A stretch of 8,580 bases of DNA. It comes from an uncultured Blautia sp. (GTDB lineage Bacteria; Bacillota; Clostridia; Lachnospirales; Lachnospiraceae). The notes under the pieces were generated by a model, which saw only the letters and a program-made list of their open reading frames with translations, searched no databases and was not told where the DNA came from. This document shows, one piece after another, positions 1 through 5,583 of the stretch (positions are counted from its first letter, which is position 1; the number at the start of each line of letters is the position of its first letter). A program made the translations under genes and the position numbers. The DNA lies in the NCBI GenBank assembly GCA_938028845.1, contig CALIZJ010000205.1, positions 1 to 8,580 on the forward strand. The letters are read 5' to 3'.

Positions 1-97
1 ACTCCTGAAAGAAATGAAATTCTTCCTTCTCTTCAGAGAGCTCTATCTGCAGTACAGCCTGGAATCCCGCATGCCACTGCAAAATTTTATCTCTCAT
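1..97 (-). CDS. N-terminal fragment of a hypothetical protein (Rpn/PD-(D/E)XK-like family, tentative)
   Basis: The gene runs off the left edge, so only the first 32 codons are visible, beginning MRDKILQWHAGFQ. The start at 97 is supported by an AAAGGAG ribosome binding site 7-8 bases upstream (104-110). The pattern of K-I-L-Q-W-H-A-x-F followed by an acidic stretch recalls the beginning of a family common in Lachnospiraceae. In that family this start is followed by a domain related to Rpn/PD-(D/E)XK nuclease-like proteins, sometimes mislabelled as a metabolic enzyme. That assignment is from memory of the N-terminus only; no catalytic residue lies inside the window. The gene is divergent from the riboswitch and antiporter unit, so it is not part of it. 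I am confident that this is a gene start and only moderately confident of the family. Confidence 0.6.
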   Translation of the reverse strand, partial: MRDKILQWHAGFQAVLQIELSEEKEEFHFFQE

Positions 98-111
98 CCC
101 TTTCTCCTTTT

Positions 112-140
112 ATTATAGTAAAAATACTTTCTGTGTTCAA
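112..140 (-). promoter_or_regulatory. Possible sigma-A-type promoter for the left-edge gene
   Basis: On the minus strand TTGAAC (140-135) and TATAAT (117-112) are separated by 17 bases. The match is good, but the -10 box lies only 15 bases before the start codon, so a transcript starting at the usual distance would begin inside the ribosome binding site. It may be a chance match, or the RNA may start unusually close to the gene. Confidence 0.35.
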
Positions 141-148
141 TTCAAAAA

Positions 149-210
149 TCCTATTTTAGGGAACCCGCTGCGACTGCAGCCGTGATATCGGCAAGACGCC
201 AAAATAGAAA
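149..210 (+). promoter_or_regulatory. Apparent remnant of a cobalamin (B12) riboswitch
   Basis: Several blocks of the cobalamin aptamer occur in the right order but too close together. They are AGGGAA (158-163), the core block CCCGCTGCGACTG (164-176), a GGCAAG resembling the GGGAAG block (190-195), and a final CGCC (197-200). The whole is enclosed by a 7-bp outer stem CTATTTT (151-157) with AAAATAG (201-207). A complete aptamer is about 180-220 bases, whereas this is about 60. The GTG-AATCC segment, the GCCACTG segment and the B12-box core AGYCAGRAUACC are absent. No gene follows directly: the next 100 bases are AT-rich and lead into the fluoride-switch promoter. I infer a non-functional relic with internal deletions. 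Chance similarity is possible because each block is short. Confidence 0.4.
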
Positions 211-255
211 TACTCTTATTAAAATTAAGATAACATAATTATCCCTTACTGTCAC

Positions 256-280
256 ATTAAAAATCCATAAAATTTTTAAT
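256..280. repeat. AT-rich inverted repeat
   Basis: ATTAAAAA (256-263) and TTTTTAAT (273-280) form a perfect 8-bp inverted repeat with a 9-base loop. It contains no G-C pair in the stem and has no gene on either side that it would terminate. It lies 27 bases upstream of the -35 box of the fluoride-switch promoter. It could be an UP-like AT tract or a binding site, or simply reflect base composition. Apart from it, 211-306 holds nothing recognisable. Confidence 0.3.
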
Positions 281-306
281 ATCTAAAACAACCTTCCCAA
301 ACCCCA

Positions 307-335
307 TTTACAAATCCCCCTTCCCCCTTTATAAT
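307..335 (+). promoter_or_regulatory. Sigma-A-type promoter of the fluoride riboswitch and antiporter transcript
   Basis: TTTACA (307-312) and a perfect TATAAT (330-335) are separated by exactly 17 bases. The expected transcription start near 341-343 falls at the first bases of the riboswitch stem P1, so the aptamer would sit at the extreme 5' end of the RNA. Confidence 0.85.
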
Positions 336-342
336 ACTATCC

Positions 343-400
343 GGGAATGAAGTGCTCCCCTGGGAAACCTAAACCGCTGATTTAGCTGATGACTTCTGTG
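343..400 (+). ncRNA. Fluoride riboswitch aptamer (crcB motif)
   Basis: The conserved elements of the crcB/fluoride aptamer are present in order. Stem P1 is GGGA (343-346) with TCCC (356-359), and its loop contains ATGAAGT. A variable linker is followed by the invariant AAACCGCT (371-378), then a short hairpin GCT/AGC (376-378 with 384-386), then CTGATGACTTCTGTG. The loop segment GAAGT (349-353) is complementary to ACTTC (392-396), which forms the diagnostic pseudoknot. The 3' strand AGCTGATGACTTCTG is also the 5' arm of the following terminator. Fluoride binding should therefore stabilise the pseudoknot and prevent termination, making a transcriptional ON switch. The controlled gene is the antiporter at 519-1715. 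Ion antiporters are known, less common targets of this class; the usual target is a CrcB/Fluc channel or CLC-F transporter. Confidence 0.92.
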
Positions 401-430
401 ATCTATTCGCAGATAGTATCAGCTTTTTTT
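384..430 (+). terminator. Intrinsic terminator forming the expression platform of the fluoride riboswitch
   Basis: AGCTGAT (384-390), a bulged G, and ACTTCTG (392-398) pair with CAGA (410-413), a bulged T, and AGTATCAGCT (415-424). The stem is directly followed by a T run to 430. The 5' arm contains the pseudoknot strand (392-396) and one side of the aptamer hairpin (384-386). The aptamer fold and the terminator are therefore mutually exclusive. Confidence 0.88.
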
Positions 431-518
431 GTCGGAAATTTCCTGCAGCCTGGCAAAAGATCATTCTCATAAAACAGCGGATGCATCTGCCGCACTACAC
501 ATAAGGAGGACAAAATTC

Positions 519-1715
519 ATGTTAACGTCTCTTGCTCTTATTTTTCTTGTAGGCCTTGCCATGGCTGGGATCTGCCAAACTTTAAAACTGCCGCGAATCA
601 TTGGAATGTTGATAACAGGTATTGTATTAGGACCTTATGCGCTGAATTTGCTTGATCCGTCTATATTAGGGATTTCAGCCGATCTTAGGCAAATGGCTTT
701 GCTCATTATTTTGCTTAAGGCAGGACTATCTTTAAATCTGTCTGACCTGAAAAAAGTCGGACGTCCTGCTATTATGATGGCCTTTGTGCCTGCCAGTTTT
801 GAAATCCTGGCATTTTTTCTGTTTGCTCCATACATTCTTGGGGCAACAAGAATAGAAGCTGCTGTCATGGGAGCGGTACTTGGAGCTGTTTCTCCAGCGG
901 TTGTCATACCCAGGATGGTGCAGCTTATGGACGAAAAATACGGAACAAAGAAGAGTATTCCTCAACTGATCATGGCCGGTGCATCCTGTGACGACATTTT
1001 CGTTATTGTATTATTTTCCACCTTTGTGCGTATGGCACAGGGCAAAGAAGCACAGCTTAGCGATTTTTTCAATATTCCCGTTTCCATTGTTCTTGGAATC
1101 ACCCTGGGAGCAATTGTGGGGTATGGACTGAGTGTATTTTTTGAAACCGCATATTTGCATGGACGCTGTATCCGAAACAGCACGAAAGTGATCGTTATTT
1201 TAGGATTTTCTTTTCTCTTAATGGCGGTCGAAACCTGGGTTCAAAATTTTGTATCCGTATCCGGGCTTTTAGCTGTGGTCGGTATGGCCTGCATATTAAA
1301 ACTAAAAAGCACCGCCCCTGTTTCCGAGAGACTTGCTGAAAAATTTGGGAAATTATGGATTGCCGCCGAGGTCATTCTGTTCGTCCTGGTGGGAGCTGCA
1401 GTAGACATCCGCTATACGATAAAGGCTGGCATCGCTGCTGTTTTCATGATCTTGATCGCCCTTATATTCCGGGCTGCCGGTGTTTTTCTATGTATGCTCC
1501 ATACAAAGCTTAACTGGAAAGAGCGGCTGTTCTGCATCCTGGCGTATCTTCCCAAGGCCACTGTCCAGGCCGCCATCGGCTCTGTGCCTTTGGCAATGGG
1601 ATTAGACTGCGGACAGATTGTCCTTTCTGTTGCTGTGTTAGCTATATTGATCACCGCTCCCCTGGGAGCTGTCAGCATGGATCTCACTTATAAAAAACTG
1701 CTTACCAAAGATTGA
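519..1715 (+). CDS. Cation:proton antiporter (CPA1/NhaP-like, Na+/H+ exchanger family)
   Basis: This 398-residue integral membrane protein is hydrophobic throughout, with about 11-13 predicted membrane helices, which is the usual size for PF00999 exchangers. It begins with a GLAMAGICQTLKLPRIIGML helix of the kind that opens CPA proteins. The helix GASCDDIFVIVLF (about 154-166) carries the paired aspartates D158-D159, expected to bind the cation or proton. The stretch AVSPAVVIP (123-131) is the discontinuous-helix type, and LPKATVQAAIG (344-354) is a conserved late helix with K346. I chose ATG 519 because AAGGAGG lies 9 bases upstream (503-509). An in-frame TTG at 429 would start inside the terminator T run. 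The gene is the only one downstream of the fluoride switch, so it probably acts in fluoride tolerance, by ion or pH homeostasis or by a less direct route. The transported ion cannot be read from sequence. Confidence 0.9.
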   Translation: MLTSLALIFLVGLAMAGICQTLKLPRIIGMLITGIVLGPYALNLLDPSILGISADLRQMALLIILLKAGLSLNLSDLKKVGRPAIMMAFVPASFEILAFFLFAPYILGATRIEAAVMGAVLGAVSPAVVIPRMVQLMDEKYGTKKSIPQLIMAGASCDDIFVIVLFSTFVRMAQGKEAQLSDFFNIPVSIVLGITLGAIVGYGLSVFFETAYLHGRCIRNSTKVIVILGFSFLLMAVETWVQNFVSVSGLLAVVGMACILKLKSTAPVSERLAEKFGKLWIAAEVILFVLVGAAVDIRYTIKAGIAAVFMILIALIFRAAGVFLCMLHTKLNWKERLFCILAYLPKATVQAAIGSVPLAMGLDCGQIVLSVAVLAILITAPLGAVSMDLTYKKLLTKD

Positions 1716-1809
1716 AAGCCGAAACCAACGGAGGGATTTTTATCCGATTCTTTAATTTAATCCTGCTGCCTTACATACACATATAATAAAACCTCCAAAG
1801 GAATTTCTT

Positions 1810-2180
1810 ATGATCAATCAATACAAATTTATAAATACGCCTCTCCCGGGGAGCCGAAAGGACTGCTCTCTGATGCGCTTTATAATGAATTCGGAAGCTT
1901 TAAAGCATTTCAATATCAGTTCAAAGAAGCAGCGCTTTCCGTCTTCGGTTCCGGTTATGCCTGGCTTATTCTCAATGCCGGCGGATATCTTCGGATCATC
2001 ACCACAGCAAACCAGGACACGCCTCTTCCCTATGGCTTCTGGCCAATCCTAAATATAGATGTATGGGAACACGCATATTATCTAAAACATTACAACATGC
2101 GGGCAGATTATATTAACGACTGGTTTCAGATTGTAAACTGGGACTTTGCCGAAAAAAGGTATCTGCGATGTTTTTCTTAA
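1810..2180 (+). pseudogene. Superoxide dismutase (Fe/Mn family) with internal out-of-frame deletion
   Basis: ATG 1810 has an AAAGGA site 7 bases upstream and opens MINQYKFINTPLP, a typical clostridial superoxide dismutase N-terminus. At 1846-1850 (the CCCGGG junction) the reading frame stops matching. From GGG 1848, in another frame, come 110 codons of the superoxide dismutase C-terminal domain ending at TAA 2178-2180. They include GEPKG, FGSFKAF, GSGYAWLI, TANQDTPLP, the metal-ligand motif DVWEHAYYL (GAT 2058, CAC 2070) and NWD. About 90 residues are missing between the two parts, judged from the usual length of near 200. Lost with them are the long N-terminal hairpin and the first two histidine ligands. 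Two of the four metal ligands (Asp and His of DVWEH) remain. The joined gene would shift frame and give an 80-residue nonsense product, so it should be inactive. Only a single clean junction is seen and the C-terminal frame is otherwise undamaged, so the deletion looks recent. Confidence 0.88.
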
Positions 2181-2203
2181 GAGCTTTTAAGCAGCTCCTT
2201 CGC

Positions 2204-2248
2204 AGCAAAAAGGCAGGCCGTTTTTTACACCGGTCTGCCCCTTTTGCT
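2204..2248. terminator. Bidirectional intrinsic terminator between converging units
   Basis: GGCAGGCCG (2212-2220) pairs with CGGTCTGCC (2231-2239), including one G-U pair, around a 10-base loop. Flanking AGCAAAA (2204-2210) and TTTTGCT (2242-2248) extend the stem. Read on the minus strand, the GC stem is followed by TTTTTGC, which suits the gene ending at 2309. Read on the plus strand it is followed by CCTTTTG, a weaker tail for the superoxide dismutase transcript. Confidence 0.75.
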
Positions 2249-2308
2249 CATACTGCAGGAATTAAAATTTTATTAATGTGTAAAAGAAATGAACACAACA
2301 TCCTGCGC

Positions 2309-2635
2309 TTATCCTTTACGCAGCACCTCCCTGGGTCCTTCGATCTCCCTGGCAATGGTATGTTCTGTCAGCTCTGAAAGAAGGCGAATCCTTTTATTTA
2401 ACATTTCCCTCATGCAATTAGGTACATGTTCCTGATGTGCCCGGTGGATTGCCACACACTCTTTACAGTTTCCGTGATATCTGCATGCCTTTTGGCAGGG
2501 ACAGTGATCCTTTTCTTTGTATTCCTGCCGGAATTGTGCGGCAAATTCCTCCTGAAGCCGCAGCCCTTCTGCCCGGTTTCCTTTATGAAATTCTGCCATT
2601 GCCGCTTTTTCAATCTCATTTCCTTCAATCTTCAT
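2309..2635 (-). CDS. Cysteine-rich small conserved protein (putative metal-binding)
   Basis: The 108-residue soluble protein has a charged helical N-terminal part (about 5-42) with a KGNRAEGLRLQEEF segment. A compact cysteine/histidine cluster follows: C45, C47, C51, C57, C60, H64, H67, H70 and C74, spaced C-x-C-x3-C-x5-C-x2-C. A helical tail comes after it. Such clusters normally bind zinc or an iron-sulfur cluster, but no enzyme motif is visible. I recognise the type as a conserved clostridial small protein. I recall close relatives carrying an unhelpful 'LPS biosynthesis protein' label, and the CPCxxxCxxxGxCxxC core resembles small-domain families such as DUF6485, but I cannot confirm membership. 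The start has AGAGGA 7 bases upstream (2643-2648). It is monocistronic and ends in the terminator at 2204-2248. Confidence 0.85.
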   Translation of the reverse strand: MKIEGNEIEKAAMAEFHKGNRAEGLRLQEEFAAQFRQEYKEKDHCPCQKACRYHGNCKECVAIHRAHQEHVPNCMREMLNKRIRLLSELTEHTIAREIEGPREVLRKG

Positions 2636-2721
2636 TTTTCATTCCTCTTTTCTTCTGTTTGTCTGCCCCTTGGAAAAAACATTCTTTCCGGCTTTCAATA
2701 TAAGTATACAGCCCTTTTCTC

Positions 2722-2750
2722 TTGCGGAATACAGGATATTTCCCTATAAT
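2722..2750 (+). promoter_or_regulatory. Promoter of the AraC-family regulator
   Basis: TTGCGG (2722-2727) and a perfect TATAAT (2745-2750) are separated by 17 bases. They stand 34 bases before the start codon of the AraC-family gene, giving a short leader that contains its AAGGAGG site. Confidence 0.65.
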
Positions 2751-2783
2751 ATATAAAAAAACAGCCATTCCAAGGAGGATGAA

Positions 2784-3665
2784 ATGTATTCTGATATTCC
2801 CGTTTATTCCCATAATCCCTATCAGGCAGAAAAATTTCCTCTTCTTGTACTTAATGTAGAGCATAAGGTATGTACCCCGCCTAATGAAGGCTTTCTCATT
2901 CCTCACTGGCATGAGGAAGTACAGTTTGTCTATATTCTAAAGGGTACTGTACATATAAAAGTTTATCATGAGGAAATTATATTAAAAAAGGGCGACTGTA
3001 TTTTTCTGAACCGTTCTGTGCTCCACCATATAAGGGGCGAAGCAGACTGCCGCTACCACAGCTATCTCATTCCGCCGAAAATGCTTTCCTTTTTTCCTGG
3101 CAGCGCAATGGAAGAGGAGGTGAAATCCGTTATAAACAATCCTTCTTTTACCCATTACGTCCTCCCGGCTGCCACTCCTTTGAACACCCGTTTTTTTCAA
3201 TTGTTTCAAGAGCTGGATGACCTTTATTTTACTGCCGCCTCCCACTCCCACTGGGAATACCGTATTTCCATAAAGATCGCAGAAATCTGGCTGGAATTCC
3301 TGACTTTGCTGCCTTCCCTGCCATCCACAGCTCCTTCTAAGGGTTATACAAGGATCCGAAGCCTGATCTCTTTTATCCATACTAATTACAGCCAGCCCCT
3401 TTCCTCCGGCGACATTGCCGCCTCCGCCCATATAAGCAAAACGGAATGTGTGCGCTGTTTTCAGGCATTCCTGGGAGAATCCCCCTACCAATATCTTATG
3501 AAATACCGCCTGCACATGAGCACAGCCCTTCTCTCTTCCACCGACCGTTCCATAACGGAAATCGCCCTGGATGTAGGCTTTCACTCTGCCAGTTCCTATA
3601 TTCGTTATTTTAAAGAACATTATGGCATTACCCCGCTAAAATACCGTACGCAAATGAAGCATTGA
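2784..3665 (+). CDS. AraC-family transcriptional regulator with cupin sensor domain
   Basis: This 293-residue DNA-binding regulator has two domains. The N-terminal part (about 1-150) is a cupin-like ligand domain with the motif PHWHEEVQFVYILKG (40-54), followed by a LKKGDCIFLNRSVLHHI strand pair typical of AraC-type sensors. The C-terminal part (about 190-290) has two helix-turn-helix motifs. The first lies at LSSGDIAASAHISKTECVR (206-224), and the second ends in the family signature ITEIALDVGFHSASSYIRYFKEHYGITPLKYR (257-288). The start is chosen from AAGGAGG 5 bases upstream (2772-2778). Proteins of this layout usually activate carbohydrate uptake or degradation genes, but none is adjacent here, so the target and ligand are unknown. 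It converges on the XRE-type regulator and diverges from the cysteine-rich protein. Confidence 0.93.
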   Translation: MYSDIPVYSHNPYQAEKFPLLVLNVEHKVCTPPNEGFLIPHWHEEVQFVYILKGTVHIKVYHEEIILKKGDCIFLNRSVLHHIRGEADCRYHSYLIPPKMLSFFPGSAMEEEVKSVINNPSFTHYVLPAATPLNTRFFQLFQELDDLYFTAASHSHWEYRISIKIAEIWLEFLTLLPSLPSTAPSKGYTRIRSLISFIHTNYSQPLSSGDIAASAHISKTECVRCFQAFLGESPYQYLMKYRLHMSTALLSSTDRSITEIALDVGFHSASSYIRYFKEHYGITPLKYRTQMKH

Positions 3666-3729
3666 AGTTTTTATTTCCGCTGTTATAATAAAATTATAGG
3701 GGAGATTATTTCTTAGAAAACATTTAGTC

Positions 3730-3784
3730 AAAAAAAAAATATTTGCGTTGTCTATCAGAAAATACGGTCCGGCCTGCCGCAAAT
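3730..3784 (-). terminator. Candidate terminator of the XRE-type regulator gene
   Basis: On the minus strand ATTTGCG (3784-3778) and CGCAAAT (3747-3741) can pair as a 7-bp stem. The loop is a long 30 bases with its own GC-rich part, and a run of ten T residues follows (3739-3730). The long loop makes it less convincing than a standard intrinsic terminator, but its position 26 bases after the stop codon fits. Confidence 0.5.
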
Positions 3785-3809
3785 AGCTTGAACAGCATAT
3801 AGTTAAAGG

Positions 3810-4871
3810 TTATTTTCCAAGTCTTTCTCTATGTTTTTTCAAAAGCGCCCGGAACGCTTCCTCTTCCTGAAGGAATTCGTACTCCGGGTCATTTTTTAAT
3901 TCCAACAAAATTTGCCCCAGCATTTTAGGAACCACTGTACTATCTTCCTTAGTCTTCATTCGGTAATACAGCGGAGAATCTTTCAAATTCCAGGGCAAAA
4001 GCGCGGCTGTGAGAAGCTTGTCCAGCAGCTCTATACTCCTTTGAACATCCTGTTCTTTTAAAGCAACCTGTAAGGAAGCCACATAGGAATTATATTCCCA
4101 TAAGCCCAAAAGTCTGACTGTTTTTCCACAAATTTTCGCAATCTCCTCCGCTTTTTCCACATTTTCCATAGCAAGTTCTATATCTGTCAAACGCTGCAGT
4201 ATTCCCTGCACTTCATTCACACGCTCAAGAAGACAGCGCTGCGCCAGTTCGGCGGCGGCTTCTGCTTGTCCCTGTTCCATAAACAGATTAATCTGCATCG
4301 TTCTTTTATCCACATGAACTCTTTCCGGCAATAAATCAATCATCTCCTGGGCCTTTTCGTAGTTCTTTCTGCGCAGATATCTTCCCGCCAGCATAAAAAG
4401 CGCCTGGCTTCGTATCTCTTCCTCCTGGCTTTTTGCTGCCTTTTCATACCACTCATCTATGACGGCCTCGTACTTCTCTCTATCCTTTGGGTGCACCCCA
4501 GCTATCAGCAGGCCGCCGTCCATCAGCGACGCCATAGTACTGTACAAAAGGTCACAGGAAGGATACTCCTGGATTTTCTCCTTCACTGTTAAAAACGCAG
4601 CTTCAAAACCCTGAGTTTCCAAAATTTCCACCACCTTATTGGCGAAACAGCCAACCTCCTGTCCGGAAAGATTCTCCTGAAAGTCAAAAAGCGTATTCAT
4701 GTCAATTCCCAAAAGCCTCGCCAAGGCCGGCAGTATGGAAACATCCGGTGAAGTCATTCCTTTTTCCCATTTATTCACTGCAGGAGCAGACACATTTAAG
4801 TATCCGGCTACCTGCTCCTGAGTCAGTCCAAGTTCCCTTCTTTTTTCCCGAATCACGGTATGCATTGACAT
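3810..4871 (-). CDS. XRE-family transcriptional regulator with TPR-like C-terminal region
   Basis: The 353-residue protein has a Cro/C1-type helix-turn-helix at about 5-60. The pattern REKRRELGLTQEQVAGYL is followed by VSAPAVNKWEKGMTSPD, the classic recognition helix, and ILPALARLLGI. The rest (about 75-350) is entirely helical, with repeated A/L-rich amphipathic pairs such as YEKAQEMIDLLPE and AEAAAELAQRCL, resembling TPR-like superhelices. Regulators built this way are very common in Lachnospiraceae, often as orphan genes, and the C-terminal region is thought to sense a peptide or partner protein. ATG 4871 is preceded by GGAGA 9 bases upstream. A second ATG two codons on is possible. No peptide gene is seen next to it, so the partner is unknown. 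Confidence 0.9.
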   Translation of the reverse strand: MSMHTVIREKRRELGLTQEQVAGYLNVSAPAVNKWEKGMTSPDVSILPALARLLGIDMNTLFDFQENLSGQEVGCFANKVVEILETQGFEAAFLTVKEKIQEYPSCDLLYSTMASLMDGGLLIAGVHPKDREKYEAVIDEWYEKAAKSQEEEIRSQALFMLAGRYLRRKNYEKAQEMIDLLPERVHVDKRTMQINLFMEQGQAEAAAELAQRCLLERVNEVQGILQRLTDIELAMENVEKAEEIAKICGKTVRLLGLWEYNSYVASLQVALKEQDVQRSIELLDKLLTAALLPWNLKDSPLYYRMKTKEDSTVVPKMLGQILLELKNDPEYEFLQEEEAFRALLKKHRERLGK

Positions 4872-4939
4872 TTCTATTGTCTCCTTTCCTATACCGGCGC
4901 CTTATAAATTAGTAAATACTTTCAAGTGATCACAGGACA

Positions 4940-4968
4940 ATTATAACAGGCTGGGAAAGGGAGAACAA
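4940..4968 (-). promoter_or_regulatory. Promoter of the XRE-type regulator, with an overlapping palindrome
   Basis: On the minus strand TTGTTC (4968-4963) and a perfect TATAAT (4945-4940) are separated by 17 bases. The expected start of transcription is near 4933, where the perfect 8-bp palindrome GTGATCAC (4926-4933) lies. This is a plausible operator for self-regulation, by position only. Confidence 0.6.
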
Positions 4969-5010
4969 TTGAACGATTTTTAAGTTACAGGAAGTTTTTT
5001 TAACCAAAAG

Positions 5011-5556
5011 TTAAGAATACTTCTCCAGAGAAAAATACATTCCCTCATACAGAGAAAGCGCCTGCGCTTCCATTCTCTGTATGAATTCTTCCTTTCCGTC
5101 ACAATAGCCGTCTATGTCATAAGGGAAGTGCTTGGCCAGCTCTTTTTTTAATTTTCCATATTCTTCCCTTTCTTTTTCATGAGTGCGCATATACTCCCGG
5201 AAAGCAAGATGCCGTACAATGTTCTTTTGATCCTCCATATGAAAGATGTGAATTTGATGCGTCCGCTCATCTCCCCCTTTACGGAGATAGCGTCTGCCTG
5301 CTATACCAAACTCCCCCATCCATTCATAACCTATTTTGGAAAATTCCTCTGATACTTCATCCGCTTTTTCCAGACTTTTCACTGCAGCCAAAATATCAAT
5401 GATCGGCTTAGCCGCCAGCCCCGGAACTGACGTACTTCCGATATGGTATATTGCAGCACAGTTATCTTTTAGGATTGCTGTTATCTTTTCCTTCTCTTCT
5501 TCAAATTTCCGCGGCCATTCCGGGTTATAATCCAAGACTGTGATATGCTGCGGCAT
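5011..5556 (-). CDS. GrpB-family protein (UPF0157), nucleotidyltransferase fold
   Basis: The 181-residue cytosolic protein matches the GrpB/UPF0157 family over its full usual length of about 170-190. Diagnostic parts are the opening YNPEWPRKFEEEKEKI (10-25), the HIGSTSVPGLAAKPIIDI block (38-55) and THQIHIF (99-105). A LAFREYMRTH segment (117-126) and a conserved C-terminal helix follow. The GSTS and D54 arrangement is that of the nucleotidyltransferase superfamily, and some relatives are fused to dephospho-CoA kinase. The substrate is not established. The start has two Shine-Dalgarno-like blocks, AAGGAG and AGGA, at 5561-5572. It lies 27 bases after the SRAP gene and is the last gene of the presumed operon. 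No clear terminator is visible in the 139-bp gap that follows (4872-5010). Confidence 0.93.
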   Translation of the reverse strand: MPQHITVLDYNPEWPRKFEEEKEKITAILKDNCAAIYHIGSTSVPGLAAKPIIDILAAVKSLEKADEVSEEFSKIGYEWMGEFGIAGRRYLRKGGDERTHQIHIFHMEDQKNIVRHLAFREYMRTHEKEREEYGKLKKELAKHFPYDIDGYCDGKEEFIQRMEAQALSLYEGMYFSLEKYS

Positions 5557-5583
5557 ATTATCCTCACTCCTTCATATCCCTTT

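Noticed and set aside
477..493. Small hairpin GCGG/CCGC in the antiporter leader between terminator and ribosome binding site
   Set aside because: Four base pairs with a nine-base loop is too weak, and it does not cover the ribosome binding site, so a second regulatory layer is not supported.
429..518. In-frame N-terminal extension of the antiporter from TTG 429
   Set aside because: It begins within the terminator T run, has no ribosome binding site and codes for a hydrophilic stretch unlike the family. ATG 519 has AAGGAGG at ideal distance.
1810..2052. An 80-residue open frame starting at ATG 1810 as a separate small gene
   Set aside because: Only its first 13 codons are meaningful. The rest is the superoxide dismutase C-terminal region read in the wrong frame after the deletion.
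2168..2377. Short plus-strand frame spanning the terminator hairpin
   Set aside because: It reads straight through the bidirectional terminator and the end of the opposite-strand cysteine-rich gene, has no ribosome binding site and resembles nothing.
2982..3620. A 212-residue minus-strand open frame opposite the AraC-family gene
   Set aside because: The plus-strand frame shows clear AraC signatures, a ribosome binding site and a promoter. The antisense frame lacks all of these and has the odd composition of a shadow frame.
3682..3698. TATAAT-aaa-ATTATA inverted repeat after the AraC gene as a terminator or promoter
   Set aside because: It is entirely A-T, has no T run and no gene placed to use it. 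The TATAAT has no convincing -35 partner.
4996..5014. TTAAC-TTTT-GGTTAA repeat after the GrpB gene as its terminator
   Set aside because: The stem is only five A-T-rich pairs and on the transcribed strand it is followed by A residues, not T.
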